64,000 nucleotides of DNA from Streptomyces fagopyri. GTDB taxonomy: Bacteria; Actinomycetota; Actinomycetes; Streptomycetales; Streptomycetaceae. This document shows, piece after piece, positions 1 through 9,270 of this stretch. The stretch lies in contig NZ_CP045643.1 of the NCBI RefSeq assembly GCF_009498275.1, positions 5,518,001 to 5,582,000 of the forward strand, read 5' to 3'. The translations under genes were made by a program, and so were the position numbers. The notes beneath the pieces were generated by a model. The model was not told where the DNA came from. It made no database searches and worked only from the letters and a program-made list of their open reading frames with translations. Within the stretch, counting starts at the first letter, position 1. Each line of letters starts with the position of its first letter.

Positions 1-915
1 GCCCCCGTCGACATCGTGACCGACCAGACCTCGGCCCACGACCCGCTCGCCTACCTCCCCGTCGGCGTCGACTTCGACGATATGGCCTCCTACGCGGCCA
101 AGGACCCGGCCGGCTTCACCACCCGCGCCCGCGAGTCCATGGCCCGGCACGTCGAGGCCATGGTCGGCTTCATGGACGCCGGCGCCGAGGTCTTCGACTA
201 CGGCAACTCGATCCGCGGCGAGGCCCAGCTCGCCGGGTACGAGCGGGCGTTCGCCTTCCCCGGCTTCGTCCCCGCCTACATCCGCCCGCTCTTCTCCGAG
301 GGCAAGGGCCCCTTCCGCTGGGCCGCCCTGTCCGGCGAGGCCTCCGACATCCACAAGACCGACAAGGCGATCCTCGACCTCTTCCCGGAGAACGAGTCCC
401 TGCACCGCTGGATCAAGCTGGCCGGCGAGCGCGTCCACTTCCAGGGCCTGCCCGCCCGTATCTGCTGGCTCGGCTACGGCGAGCGCGACAAGGCCGGCGA
501 GCGCTTCAACGACATGGTGGCCTCCGGCGAACTCGCCGCGCCCCTCGCCATCGGCCGCGACCACCTCGACTGCGGTTCCGTCGCCTCCCCGTACCGCGAG
601 ACCGAGGCCATGCTCGACGGCTCCGACGCGATCGCCGACTGGCCGCTGCTCAACGCCATGGTGAACGTGGCCTCCGGCGCCTCCTGGGTCTCCATCCACC
701 ACGGCGGCGGCGTCGGCATGGGCCGCTCCATCCACGCCGGCCAGGTCACCGTCGCCGACGGCACCGCGCTGGCCGGCGAGAAGATCCGCCGCGTCCTGAC
801 CAACGACCCCGGCATGGGCGTCATCCGGCACGTCGACGCCGGCTACGACATCGCCGAGTCCGTCGCCGCCGAGCGCGGCGTGCGCGTCCCGATGCGGGAA
901 GGCGAGACCGCGTGA
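1..915 (+). CDS. hutU: Urocanate hydratase, C-terminal part (5' end outside window)
   Basis: Urocanase, the second step of histidine degradation: NAD-dependent hydration of urocanate to imidazolonepropionate in the cytoplasm. The frame is open from base 1, so the N-terminal half lies upstream. The visible 304 codons carry hallmark urocanase stretches: [35 protein letters not shown] with the conserved Cys, and [20 protein letters not shown]. The usual family length is about 550 residues, so roughly 55% is present. The stop overlaps the next start by GTGA (912-915), indicating translational coupling. The gene leads a hut operon with the next three genes. The assignment is very secure; only the missing 5' end limits it. 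Confidence 0.96.
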   Translation, partial: APVDIVTDQTSAHDPLAYLPVGVDFDDMASYAAKDPAGFTTRARESMARHVEAMVGFMDAGAEVFDYGNSIRGEAQLAGYERAFAFPGFVPAYIRPLFSEGKGPFRWAALSGEASDIHKTDKAILDLFPENESLHRWIKLAGERVHFQGLPARICWLGYGERDKAGERFNDMVASGELAAPLAIGRDHLDCGSVASPYRETEAMLDGSDAIADWPLLNAMVNVASGASWVSIHHGGGVGMGRSIHAGQVTVADGTALAGEKIRRVLTNDPGMGVIRHVDAGYDIAESVAAERGVRVPMREGETA

Positions 916-2210
916 CCCAGCACGACGGTGGGCCGGGGGCCGTGTCCCCGGCCGCCCCGGGCGCGTCCGCGGCACCGGGCGGCTCCGCGCCGGCCTCCTT
1001 CCACACCATGTGGCGGGAGCTCGAACCCCTCGGACGTCACGCGGACAGCGGCGGATACCGCCGGTTCGCCTGGACCGGGGCCGACACCGACTGCCGGGCG
1101 TGGTTCCGGGCGCAGGCCGAGTCCCGCGGGCTGCGCTACGAGCTGGACCGCAACGGCAACCAGTGGGCCTGGCTCGGCGACCCCGCCGCGGGCGACGCCG
1201 TGGTCACCGGATCCCACCTGGACTCCGTGCCCGACGGCGGTGCCTTCGACGGGCCGCTCGGCGTCGTGTCCTCCTTCGCCGCCCTCGACGAACTGCGCGG
1301 CAGACAGGTCCGGTTCACCAGGCCGCTCGCCGTCGTCAACTTCGGCGACGAGGAGGGCGCCCGGTTCGGACTCGCCTGCGTCGGCTCCCGGCTGGCCGCC
1401 GGGCAGCTCACCGTCGAACAGGCGCACCGGCTCACGGACGCCGACGGCGTCACCCTGCCCCAGGCGATGGAACGGGCCGGTCACGACCCCGACACCATCG
1501 GACCGGACCCGGAACGCCTCGCCCGCATCGGCGCCTTCGTCGAACTCCACGTCGAACAGGGCCGGGCCCTCGACCTCTCCGGCGACCGGATCGGCATCGC
1601 CAGCGCCATCTGGCCGCACGGCCGCTGGCGCTTCGACTTCCGGGGCGAGGCCAACCACGCGGGCACCACCCGCCTCGTGGACCGCCACGACCCGATGCTC
1701 CCGTACGCCGAGACCGTGCTCGCGGCCCGGCGCGAGGCCCGCGTCACGGGCGCCGTCGCCACCTTCGGCAAGATCTCCGTCGAGCCGAACGGCGTGAACG
1801 CCATCCCGTCCCTGGTGCGCGGCTGGCTGGACTCCCGCGCCGCCGACCAGCCGACCCTCGACACCGTCGTCGCCGGCGTCGAGAAGGCGGCCCGGGAGTA
1901 CGCGCAGGCCCACGGCGTCGAACTCGACGTCGTACGCGAGTCGTTCACCCCCGTCGTCGAGTTCGGGCACGCCCTGCGCGACGAACTCGCCCGCATCCTC
2001 ACCACCGCGGCCGACCTCACCGTCCCCGTGCTGGGGACGGGCGCCGGACACGACGCCGGAATCCTCTCCGGGACCGTCCCGACCGCCATGCTGTTCGTAC
2101 GCAACCCCACGGGTGTCTCGCACTCCCCGGCCGAGTACGCCGCCGAGGACGACTGCGTGGCCGGGGTGACCGCACTCGCCGACGTACTCGAAGGGCTGGC
2201 CTGCAGGTGA
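912..2210 (+). CDS. M20-family amidohydrolase (allantoate amidohydrolase-like), in the N-formylglutamate deformylase position
   Basis: A 432-residue zinc hydrolase of the M20 / allantoate amidohydrolase-carbamoylase family. Metal-site motifs are visible: [11 protein letters not shown] (His102, Asp104), AFDGPLG (Asp113), [10 protein letters not shown] (Glu147/148), ELHVEQG, and [11 protein letters not shown] near the C-terminus. The start is GTG at 912 inside the hutU stop; the first 28 residues are Ala/Gly/Pro-rich and poorly conserved in appearance. It is coupled by 4-bp overlaps to hutU and hutF. Family members cleave N-carbamoyl or ureido amides. Context makes N-formylglutamate a plausible substrate, because HutF makes it and no HutG-like gene is visible here; this is inference. 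True allantoate hydrolysis is the alternative. Confidence 0.88.
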   Translation: MTQHDGGPGAVSPAAPGASAAPGGSAPASFHTMWRELEPLGRHADSGGYRRFAWTGADTDCRAWFRAQAESRGLRYELDRNGNQWAWLGDPAAGDAVVTGSHLDSVPDGGAFDGPLGVVSSFAALDELRGRQVRFTRPLAVVNFGDEEGARFGLACVGSRLAAGQLTVEQAHRLTDADGVTLPQAMERAGHDPDTIGPDPERLARIGAFVELHVEQGRALDLSGDRIGIASAIWPHGRWRFDFRGEANHAGTTRLVDRHDPMLPYAETVLAARREARVTGAVATFGKISVEPNGVNAIPSLVRGWLDSRAADQPTLDTVVAGVEKAAREYAQAHGVELDVVRESFTPVVEFGHALRDELARILTTAADLTVPVLGTGAGHDAGILSGTVPTAMLFVRNPTGVSHSPAEYAAEDDCVAGVTALADVLEGLACR

Positions 2211-3565
2211 CGCAGACGTACTGGCTGGAACACGCCTGGCTCGACACCCACGTCGAGCCGGGCGTCGCCCTGACCGTGTCGGCCGGCGGCTCCGCCGACG
2301 GCACGGACGGCCGCATCACCTCCCTGCGCACGGATGTTCACACCCCGCCCCCGGGCGCCGAGATCCTGCGCGGACTCACCCTCCCCGGGCTCGCCAACGC
2401 GCACTCGCACGCCTTCCACCGAGCCCTGCGCGGCACCGTCCAGGTGGGCTCCGGCACCTTCTGGACCTGGCGCGAGATCATGTACTCCGTCGCCGACCGG
2501 CTGACCCCGGAGACCTACCACGCGCTCGCCCGCGCGGTGTACGCCGAGATGGCGCTCGCGGGCGTCACGGCCGTCGGCGAGTTCCACTACCTCCACCACG
2601 CCCCGGGCGGCACCCCCTACGCCGACCCGAACGCGATGGGCGAGGCCCTGATCGAGGCCGCGCGGGACGCCGGGATCAGGATCACGCTGCTCGACACGGC
2701 GTACGTCTCGTCCGGCTTCGGACAGCCGCCGAACCGCCACCAGCTGCGCTTCTGCGACGGCGACGCGGACGCCTGGGCCGAACGCGCCGCCCTGCTCAAG
2801 GAGCGCGACCACGCACGGATCGGCGCGGCCGTCCACTCCGTACGGGCCGTGCCCGCCGCGCAGCTGGCGACGGTGGCGCGCTGGGCCGAGGAACGCCGGG
2901 CCCCGCTCCACGTCCACCTGTCCGAGCAGACCGCGGAGAACGACGCCTGCCTGCGGCACCACGGCCGCACACCCACCCGGCTGCTCGCCGACCACGGTGT
3001 CCTCGGCCCGCGCACCACGGGCGTCCACAACACGCACCTCACCGACGAGGACATCGCCCTGCTGGGCGACTCCTCGACCGGCACCTGCATGTGCCCCACC
3101 ACCGAACGCGACCTCGCGGACGGCATCGGCCCCGCCGCCGCCCTGCAGCGCGCGGGCTCACCCCTCTCCCTCGGCTCCGACAGCCACGCCGTCATCGACC
3201 TCCTCGAAGAGGCCCGCGCTATGGAGCTGAACGAACGCCTGCGCACCCGCACCCGCGGCCACTGGACGGCCGCCGCCCTGCTGCGCGCCGCCTCCGCGGA
3301 CGGTCACGCGGCCCTGGGCTGGGACGACGCGGGCCTCCTCGAAGTCGGCGCGCGCGCCGACTTCACGACGATCGCCCTCGACTCCGTCAGAACGGCCGGG
3401 ACACTGCCGCGACTCGGCGCCGAGACGGCCGTGTTCGCCGCGACGGCCGCCGACGTGCGCCACACGGTCGTGGCGGGCCGCCCCGTCGTACGCGACGGCG
3501 CGCACACCCTCGTACCGGATGTGCCGAAGGCCCTCGCGGAGGCCGTCGAGGCGCTGCGCGCCTGA
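2207..3565 (+). CDS. hutF: Formimidoylglutamate deiminase
   Basis: Amidohydrolase-superfamily enzyme of 452 residues that deiminates N-formimidoyl-L-glutamate to N-formyl-L-glutamate and ammonia. The metal-binding HxH is in [11 protein letters not shown] (His66, His68). Further active-site stretches are [23 protein letters not shown] and [16 protein letters not shown]. The GTG start at 2207 overlaps the preceding stop (GTGA); upstream sequence in the same frame is an artefact of high GC. The product implies the five-step histidine route ending in formylglutamate rather than direct HutG-type formimino hydrolysis. Confidence 0.94.
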   Translation: MTQTYWLEHAWLDTHVEPGVALTVSAGGSADGTDGRITSLRTDVHTPPPGAEILRGLTLPGLANAHSHAFHRALRGTVQVGSGTFWTWREIMYSVADRLTPETYHALARAVYAEMALAGVTAVGEFHYLHHAPGGTPYADPNAMGEALIEAARDAGIRITLLDTAYVSSGFGQPPNRHQLRFCDGDADAWAERAALLKERDHARIGAAVHSVRAVPAAQLATVARWAEERRAPLHVHLSEQTAENDACLRHHGRTPTRLLADHGVLGPRTTGVHNTHLTDEDIALLGDSSTGTCMCPTTERDLADGIGPAAALQRAGSPLSLGSDSHAVIDLLEEARAMELNERLRTRTRGHWTAAALLRAASADGHAALGWDDAGLLEVGARADFTTIALDSVRTAGTLPRLGAETAVFAATAADVRHTVVAGRPVVRDGAHTLVPDVPKALAEAVEALRA

Positions 3566-3597
3566 AACCCGTCCCCGGCCCACCGACTAAGGACGCC

Positions 3598-4767
3598 ATG
3601 AGCACCGTCATCACCAACATCGCCGGTCTGGTCACCAACGACCCCTCCGTCGGGGACGGTTCCCCGCTCGGACTGATCCGGGACGCGGCCGTCGTCATCG
3701 ACGGCGACCGCATCGCGTGGATCGGTGGATCGAGCGGGGCACCCGCCACCGACCACCGGGTCGACGCCGGAGGCCGGGCCGTGCTCCCCGGCTTCGTGGA
3801 CTCCCACTCGCACCTCGTCTTCGCCGGCGACCGCACCGAGGAGTTCAACGCCCGGATGTCCGGACGCGGTTACACGGCGGGCGGCATCCGCACCACCGTC
3901 GCCGCGACCCGCGCCGCGAGCGACGAGGACCTGGAGCGCAACCTCACCCACTACCTCGGCGAGGCGCTGCGGCAGGGCACCACGACCTTCGAGACGAAGT
4001 CGGGCTACGGGCTCACCGTCGAGGACGAGGCACGCGCCCTGCGGATCGCGGCCCGGCACACCGAGGAGGTCACCTACCTCGGCGCGCACATCGTCTCCCC
4101 CGATCACGCCGACGACCCGGCCGCGTACGTCGCCCTGGTGACCGGCGAGATGCTCGACGCCTGCGCCCCCTACGCCCGTTGGATCGACGTCTTCTGCGAG
4201 AAGGGCGCCTTCGACGGCGACCAGGCCCGCGCGATCCTCACCGCGGGCAGGGCGAAGGGCCTGCACCCGCGCGTCCACGCCAACCAGCTCACCTACGGCC
4301 CCGGCGTCCAGCTCGCCGTCGAACTGGACGCGGCGAGCGCCGACCACTGCACGCACCTGACCGACGCCGACGTGGCGGCGCTCGCGGACGGGAACACCGT
4401 GGCGACCCTGCTTCCCGGCGCCGAGTTCTCCACCCGCGCCGCGTGGCCGGACGCCCGCCGGCTGCTCGACGCGGGCGTCACCGTCGCCCTGTCCACCGAC
4501 TGCAACCCGGGCTCGTCCTTCACCTCGTCCGTCCCGTTCTGCATCGCGCTCGCGGTGCGGGACATGGGGATGACCCCGGACGAGGCGGTGTGGTCGGCGA
4601 CGGCGGGCGGCGCCGCGGCCCTGCGGCGCGAGGACGTCGGCCGCCTCACCGTCGGCGCCCGCGCGGACCTGACCCTCCTGGACGCGCCCAGCCACGTGCA
4701 CCTCGCCTACCGGCCCGGCGTGCCGCTGGTCACCGGTGTCTGGCGGCGCGGCGTACGCGAGGTCTGA
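3598..4767 (+). CDS. hutI: Imidazolonepropionase
   Basis: Hydrolyses 4-imidazolone-5-propionate to N-formimidoylglutamate, the step between HutU and HutF. The protein has 389 residues with the amidohydrolase fold: [12 protein letters not shown] (metal His70 and His72), the substrate-loop sequence [22 protein letters not shown], and [12 protein letters not shown] carrying the metal Asp. The ATG at 3598 lies 32 bases after the hutF stop with a modest AAGGACGCC leader. It is the last gene of the operon and faces the convergent lectin gene across only 42 bases. Confidence 0.96.
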   Translation: MSTVITNIAGLVTNDPSVGDGSPLGLIRDAAVVIDGDRIAWIGGSSGAPATDHRVDAGGRAVLPGFVDSHSHLVFAGDRTEEFNARMSGRGYTAGGIRTTVAATRAASDEDLERNLTHYLGEALRQGTTTFETKSGYGLTVEDEARALRIAARHTEEVTYLGAHIVSPDHADDPAAYVALVTGEMLDACAPYARWIDVFCEKGAFDGDQARAILTAGRAKGLHPRVHANQLTYGPGVQLAVELDAASADHCTHLTDADVAALADGNTVATLLPGAEFSTRAAWPDARRLLDAGVTVALSTDCNPGSSFTSSVPFCIALAVRDMGMTPDEAVWSATAGGAAALRREDVGRLTVGARADLTLLDAPSHVHLAYRPGVPLVTGVWRRGVREV

Positions 4768-4809
4768 CCCTCCCGGCCCCCGTCCCGGCCGCCCCGCCGT
4801 CCGGTGCGG

Positions 4810-6369
4810 TCAGGACGCCCCGGCCCGCCACCGCTGTTCCCCGCTCCCGTTCAGCGGGAGCAGCGCCAGGCCGTCGCCGCCGTCCGGGGTGAGCCCGGTC
4901 TCGATCGCGACGGCCGGGCGGATCACGCCGTCGTCGCCGACGGTGAACCGCAGGTTCTGGGCGTGCCGGCCCTCGGCCGACGAGCACTCCCAGATGCCGA
5001 CGCCGTTGTCGACGGAGCCGCGGCTGTCCAGGCAGAAGTCGTCGTCGGCGTACGACCGGAGGACGCCGAGGGAGGCGTCGACGCGCCATCGCTGGGTGGA
5101 GGAGGAGTCGCAGGGGGCCGTGACGACGTCCGTTCCCTTTTCCAGGTCGCCGTCACGGATGTCCAGGCACCGGCCCGACGCGGCGTTCACCACCTGGGCG
5201 TACGCGCCGCCCGGCGGAGCGGCCGGGGTGGGAGTGGGGGACGGCTTCGGGCGCGTGGACCTCGACGGGGACGCGGGCGCCGTCGGGGAGGCGGACGCGC
5301 CGGTCGCCGAGGGCGACGCGCCGGACGGCGAGGGGGAGGGGGTCGCCGAGACCGTCGCGGTGACCGTCACCGACGGCGGGTTCGCGGGAGTGCCGACCGC
5401 GCCCACCGCGTCCTGGGCCGGTGAGCCACCGGACGACGGCAGGAGGAGCAGCAGCGGCGCCAGGGCGACCCCGAGGGCCGCGGACGCCAGCACCAGGCGG
5501 CGGGACGGCGGCCAGGGCCCGGACGGCGCCCGGACCTCGGGCGGCGGGTCATCGGCGCCGGTCATGGTGTACGCCGTGCCGGCCCAGGGCAGCAGGCCCT
5601 CGGCCAGGGTGGTGCGCGGGTGGTCGCGCAGGACGGACAGCTCCTCGTACGCCGTCGTGCAGTGCGCGCAGCGCGCCATGTGCGCGTCCAGGTCGGAACT
5701 GAAGCGGGGGTTGTCGGGTCGCAGCGACTCCTCGATCAGCCGCCGGAAGTCCCCGCAGGCAGGGTCGTCGGAGGCGGCCAGCCGCGCCTTCAGACAGGCC
5801 TGGCCCAGGGCCTGGAGCGCCTGCCGCGTGCCGTACGTCACGTCCTCACGGGTGAGGCCGAGCAGTACCGCCGTCCGCTCCCCGGGCTCCCGCTCCACCA
5901 GTCCGTACCAGATCAGGCCCTGGGCACGGGACGGGAGGGAGTGGAACGCCGGGAGCATCCGCGGGACGGGACCCTCGGGGCCCGCCGTGTTCAGGACCAG
6001 GAGCAGCCCGGAGTCGAGGCCGGCGGCCCGCTCGTCGGCGGCCCAGGACGCGGCCACCCGTGAGGTCAGCAGGAGGAGCCGGTGCCGCCACGGGACGCCG
6101 GGGTCGCTGCCGCGGGCCGTCTCCCGGGCCGCGAGGGTGAAGGCCTGCGCCGCGAGCTGGCGTGCCACGGACTCGCTCGTGGTGCACAGGCGGGCGTAGG
6201 CGAGGACCGACGCGCGGTGGCGGCCGCGGAGTTCCTGCAGTGCCGGGTACGCGGTGGGGGTGGCGGCGCGCAGCAGCTCGGTCAGACGCGCGTCGGGCGT
6301 CTGCGCGTGGACGCCGCCGCCCTCGGCCCCGGTCTCGTCGTCCTTGCCGGCCGGATCGCCCTGAGCCAT
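4810..6369 (-). CDS. Membrane protein: ECF-sigma-like N-terminus, zinc-finger (HC2-like) segment, one TM helix, extracytoplasmic ricin B lectin
   Basis: 519 residues. Residues about 40-85 (LRGRHRASVLAYAR and QAFTLAARE) resemble sigma-70 region 2, and about 140-198 (SLPSRAQGLIWYGLVEREPGE, TAVLLGLTREDV) resemble region 4 of ECF sigma factors. DLDAHMARCAHC (His230, Cys234, Cys237) resembles the HxxxCxxC finger of anti-sigma zf-HC2 domains. A hydrophobic helix at about 291-311 is followed by a Ser/Thr/Pro/Ala linker and a C-terminal beta-trefoil lectin (SGRCLDIRDGD, STQRWRVD, GEQRWRAG). The start has a clear AGGAGG. The likely role, by inference, is a one-component envelope sensor tying glycan binding to a sigma-like cytoplasmic part. 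It lies beside, but not in an operon with, the sigI module. The sigma-like part may be degenerate. Confidence 0.8.
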   Translation of the reverse strand: MAQGDPAGKDDETGAEGGGVHAQTPDARLTELLRAATPTAYPALQELRGRHRASVLAYARLCTTSESVARQLAAQAFTLAARETARGSDPGVPWRHRLLLLTSRVAASWAADERAAGLDSGLLLVLNTAGPEGPVPRMLPAFHSLPSRAQGLIWYGLVEREPGERTAVLLGLTREDVTYGTRQALQALGQACLKARLAASDDPACGDFRRLIEESLRPDNPRFSSDLDAHMARCAHCTTAYEELSVLRDHPRTTLAEGLLPWAGTAYTMTGADDPPPEVRAPSGPWPPSRRLVLASAALGVALAPLLLLLPSSGGSPAQDAVGAVGTPANPPSVTVTATVSATPSPSPSGASPSATGASASPTAPASPSRSTRPKPSPTPTPAAPPGGAYAQVVNAASGRCLDIRDGDLEKGTDVVTAPCDSSSTQRWRVDASLGVLRSYADDDFCLDSRGSVDNGVGIWECSSAEGRHAQNLRFTVGDDGVIRPAVAIETGLTPDGGDGLALLPLNGSGEQRWRAGAS

Positions 6370-6684
6370 CCCTCCGCCTCCTCGTCCCCCGCGCGGTCGC
6401 TCGCCCCGTGCTGACGTACCGGCCAGTTTGGGGTGCCCACAGTGACAGGGGTGACCCCCTGGGGAAAGGGGTGGAGATGAGGTTTCCCCGGGTAACTTCC
6501 GCCGGGGACGGGGAACCGCGCGGTGGGAACCGGATGAAGCGGAGAGAAGCGGCCCGGCGCCGTCAGGGCCGGACCGCTTTCCGCCGGGACCACGCGGGGG
6601 AGTTCCCGTACCGCTCGTGGGGGTGGCGGGAGTGCGTGGGGGAGTTCTGGGACCGCTCGTGTGCGTGTGGGGGGAGGGTCCCCG
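6370..6684. other. Gap between the lectin gene and sigI
   Basis: The 315 bases lie upstream of the lectin gene and downstream of sigI, both on the minus strand. They should hold the lectin-gene promoter. A weak GC-rich stem (CAGGGG, TGA, CCCCTG near 6446-6461) is present. No convincing ORF or repeat was seen. Confidence 0.4.
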
Positions 6685-7593
6685 TCACTCCTCGACCGTC
6701 AGGCCCTTGCGCAGCCGCACCAGCGTCCGCGACAGCAGCCGTGACACGTGCATCTGCGAGATGCCGAGTTCGTCGCCGATCTCGGACTGGGTCATGTTGG
6801 CGACGAAGCGCAGCGACAGGATCTGCCGGTCGCGCGGCGGCAGGCCGGCGATCAGGGGCTTGAGGGACTCCACGTACTCGATGCCCTCGAGCCCGTGGTC
6901 CTCGTAGCCGATGCGGTCCGCGAGCGCGCCCTCGGAGTCGTCCTCCTCGGGCTGGGCGTCCAGCGAGCTCGCCGTGTAGGCGTTCGAGGCGGCCATGCCC
7001 TCGACGACCTCGTCGTCGGTGATGCCCAGGCGCTCCGCCAACTCGCCCACGGTGGGTGACCGGTCGAGCCGCTGGGCGAGTTCGTCGCCCGCCTTGGCCA
7101 GGTCGAGCCGGAGTTCCTGCAGCCTGCGCGGCACGCGCACGGACCAGGAGGTGTCGCGGAAGAAGCGCTTGATCTCGCCGATGATGGTCGGCATGGCGAA
7201 GGTGGGGAATTCGACGCCGCGGCTCAGCTCGAAGCGGTCGATCGCCTTGATCAGGCCGATCGTGCCGACCTGGATGATGTCCTCCATCGGCTCGCTGCGG
7301 GAGCGGAAGCGGGAGGCGGCGAACTTCACCAGCGCGAGGTTGAGTTCGACGAGCGTGTTGCGGACGTACGAGTAGTCGTGGGTGCCCTCTTCGAGGGACT
7401 CCAGGCGCTCGAAGAGCGTCTTGGACAGGGCTCGTGCGTCCACCGGCCCCACCTCGTCGTACGGGGGGATCTCCGGAAGCCCTTCCAGACCCGCGAGGTC
7501 CGCGCCGTGGCCGGCGGGATCGTGGTCCGGGTGTTCCGTAGAGGGTGCCGACGTCGCCCTCTGGGTCTGCGATGCGTCGAGCCGGGGTGACAT
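6685..7593 (-). CDS. sigI: RNA polymerase sigma factor, SigB/SigF/SigG group (probable SigI)
   Basis: Group 3 stress or sporulation-type sigma factor of 302 residues from the chosen start. Region 2 is visible as VELNLALVKFAASRF and MEDIIQVGTIGLIKAIDRFE, region 3 as FPTFAMPTIIGEIKRFFRD followed by SWSVRVPRRLQEL, and region 4 as LPPRDRQILSLRF with the helix-turn-helix TQSEIGDELGISQMHVSRLL. The ATG at 7593 is preferred because GGAGGA sits four bases upstream; an in-frame ATG at 7617 would add eight residues without such a site. It is divergent from an anti-sigma antagonist gene, and an anti-sigma gene follows that: the partner-switching layout described for S. coelicolor SigI/ArsI/PrsI. The name rests on that remembered synteny. 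Confidence 0.9.
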   Translation of the reverse strand: MSPRLDASQTQRATSAPSTEHPDHDPAGHGADLAGLEGLPEIPPYDEVGPVDARALSKTLFERLESLEEGTHDYSYVRNTLVELNLALVKFAASRFRSRSEPMEDIIQVGTIGLIKAIDRFELSRGVEFPTFAMPTIIGEIKRFFRDTSWSVRVPRRLQELRLDLAKAGDELAQRLDRSPTVGELAERLGITDDEVVEGMAASNAYTASSLDAQPEEDDSEGALADRIGYEDHGLEGIEYVESLKPLIAGLPPRDRQILSLRFVANMTQSEIGDELGISQMHVSRLLSRTLVRLRKGLTVEE

Positions 7594-7748
7594 GGTGTCC
7601 TCCATCGTTCTCGGCATATGGCCGCCGATGCCAATACGTGCACTGCGGTGTGCGGCGCCTCCGTGGCCGGCCGTGGCGAATAGCTGTCCCTACTAGCCCT
7701 ACCCGCTTTCGCGTATCCGTCGCAAGTGCCTTTCCTTGCTAAATGTCC

Positions 7749-7772
7749 GTTTTCGGGGGGTTGTTCGGGTGT
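7749..7772 (+). promoter_or_regulatory. Candidate SigB-type promoter upstream of the antagonist gene
   Basis: GTTT at 7749-7752, a 14-base spacer, then GGGTGT at 7767-7772. This fits the streptomycete SigB-like pattern GnnT-N14-16-GGGT with one departure in the last bases. It lies about 70 bases before the STAS gene start, so stress-sigma autoregulation of the module is plausible. Read by eye only. Confidence 0.4.
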
Positions 7773-7842
7773 CGGAGATCGTGGGGAAGGCGTAGTGTTC
7801 GAGTGTGTAACCAGGACTCACGACACTCGGGAGAGAGACGGC

Positions 7843-8211
7843 ATGGACCGCGGGACAGTCGGCAGCGCACAGTCTGGCCGGCTTCTTGTCGAGGTGCGGG
7901 AAGAGGGCTCCAGTGCCGTCGTGACCCCCGCGGGTGAGTTGGATCACCACACGGCCGAATTGTTGCGTGAGCCACTCGAAGCCTGTCTCGAAAAGGGATA
8001 CTCCCGGCTCGTCGTCGACTGTTCACGGCTCGAGTTCTGCGACTCCACCGGACTCAACGTACTGCTCGGCGCCCGGCTCAAGGCCGAGGCCGCGGGCGGC
8101 GGGGTCCATCTGGCGGGGATGCTGCCGGTGGTGGCGCGGGTCTTCGAGATCACCGGGGCGGAGGCCGTCTTCACCGTTCACGAGACGCTCGATGCGGCGC
8201 TGGCCGACTAG
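7843..8211 (+). CDS. arsI: Anti-sigma factor antagonist, STAS domain (probable ArsI)
   Basis: 122-residue SpoIIAA-type protein. In partner switching, the unphosphorylated form binds the anti-sigma kinase and releases the sigma factor. The conserved phospho-acceptor is Ser68 in LEFCDSTGLNVLLGARL, and the N-terminal STAS strand signature is VVTPAGELDHHTAELLREPL. The ATG at 7843 follows GGGAGAGAG at a usable distance; the open frame further upstream is rejected for lack of a site. It is divergent from sigI and 306 bases upstream of the HATPase gene, so the three genes form one regulatory module. Confidence 0.9.
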   Translation: MDRGTVGSAQSGRLLVEVREEGSSAVVTPAGELDHHTAELLREPLEACLEKGYSRLVVDCSRLEFCDSTGLNVLLGARLKAEAAGGGVHLAGMLPVVARVFEITGAEAVFTVHETLDAALAD

Positions 8212-8517
8212 GCGGGGCGTTCGGGCGCCGCTCCACGGCGCCCCGGCCCCCTCGGACGGCCGCCGCGTCACGGCCGTCACACATTCCCGGCCGGGCGGAG
8301 GGGTGTTCCGGCGCGACAGTCGGGCAGGAGACATTCTGACCGTGTCGGCGACAATCGGTGGGAACGTCGGAGAGAAGCGCTGCAGATATTCGTCCCGGGG
8401 ATCCTGGACGCGGAAGTGTCCGGATGTCCTGAGTGCGGAAACCCCTGGTGTGCGTACTACATGCTGAGTAGTGAGTCTTGAATCGTGATACTGGTGAATC
8501 GGTGAGGTGAAGCGCTG
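8212..8517. other. Gap between antagonist and anti-sigma genes
   Basis: The 306 bases between arsI and prsI are relatively AT-rich near 8440-8500 (many TAG/TGA triplets, GAATCGTGATACTGGTGAAT), which suggests a separate promoter for the downstream gene. There is no ORF of note and no strong hairpin. Confidence 0.4.
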
Positions 8518-9099
8518 ATGAGCACCACCCGGCCCTACTCGCCGGGCGACCGCGGCCCCGAGTCGGGCGACGGCGGCGCTTCCGGGGTGTCGGGAGACGG
8601 CGTGAGCGTGTCCGGGCGCCCGGTGGCCCCGACCGCCGACGGCGTGTCCGTGACGGTGTCCGCCGGCGACGCGGGCGTCCTGTCCGCCGGCCGGTCCGCC
8701 CGCAGGCTGAGTTTCGCGGGCGAGAGCGGCGTCGTGCCGCTCGCCCGCGACTTCGCCCGTCAGGCGCTGCACGCGTGGGGCTGGCTGCCCGCCGCGGGAG
8801 CCGACCGGCGAGCCGCCGCCGAGGACGTCCTGCTGGTCGTCTCCGAGCTGGTCACCAACGCCTGCCTGCACGCGGAAGGTCCGGAGGAACTCCGGATCAG
8901 CTGCGACAACAAGGTGCTGCGCGTCGAGGTCTCCGACCGGGGCGCCGGGCAGCCCGCCCCGCGCACCCCGCACCGCGCCGGACGGCCCGGCGGTCACGGC
9001 ATGTTCATCGTGCAGCGACTGTGCCTGGACTGGGGAGTCGTCCGTGCTCCCGGCGTCGCCGGCAAGACCGTATGGGCGGAACTCGGCGCACCTGCCTGA
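8518..9099 (+). CDS. prsI: Anti-sigma factor, SpoIIAB/RsbW-type ATP-binding protein (probable PrsI)
   Basis: 193 residues. An unconserved Gly/Ser/Val-rich N-terminus of about 55 residues precedes a GHKL ATPase domain: N-box VVSELVTNACLHAE (Glu110, Asn114), G1 box SDRGAG (139-144) and G2 box GGHGMFIVQRL (158-168). Such proteins bind their cognate sigma factor and phosphorylate the STAS partner on serine. It sits downstream of the antagonist on the same strand and next to sigI, so SigI is the expected target. GAGGTG lies eight bases before the ATG. Many similar HATPase proteins occur in Streptomyces, so pairing with SigI is by context. Confidence 0.86.
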   Translation: MSTTRPYSPGDRGPESGDGGASGVSGDGVSVSGRPVAPTADGVSVTVSAGDAGVLSAGRSARRLSFAGESGVVPLARDFARQALHAWGWLPAAGADRRAAAEDVLLVVSELVTNACLHAEGPEELRISCDNKVLRVEVSDRGAGQPAPRTPHRAGRPGGHGMFIVQRLCLDWGVVRAPGVAGKTVWAELGAPA

Positions 9100-9270
9100 C
9101 GCCCACCTGGAGTTACCCGCGGTCATCACGCTTCACCGCACGCTGCCGCACGCGCGTCGGATCTGCACAGATCCGGCGCGCGCTTTGTCTTCCCTCCACA
9201 AGGCCCCGGGCGTACCTTGACGGCCGATCTGATGTTCCGTCAGAAATCTGTCGGGAGTGAGGGGCAGGCC

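Noticed and set aside
1010..3565. 851-codon fusion of a basic protein to HutF
   Set aside because: The first 399 codons are an out-of-frame reading of the M20 gene; the coupled GTG at 2207 is the start.
3304..4701. 465-codon minus-strand frame opposite hutI
   Set aside because: Shadow frame of the imidazolonepropionase gene with no family motif.
6446..6461. Terminator at the sigI/lectin gap
   Set aside because: The stem is only six to seven bases and is not next to the sigI stop; not supported enough to list.
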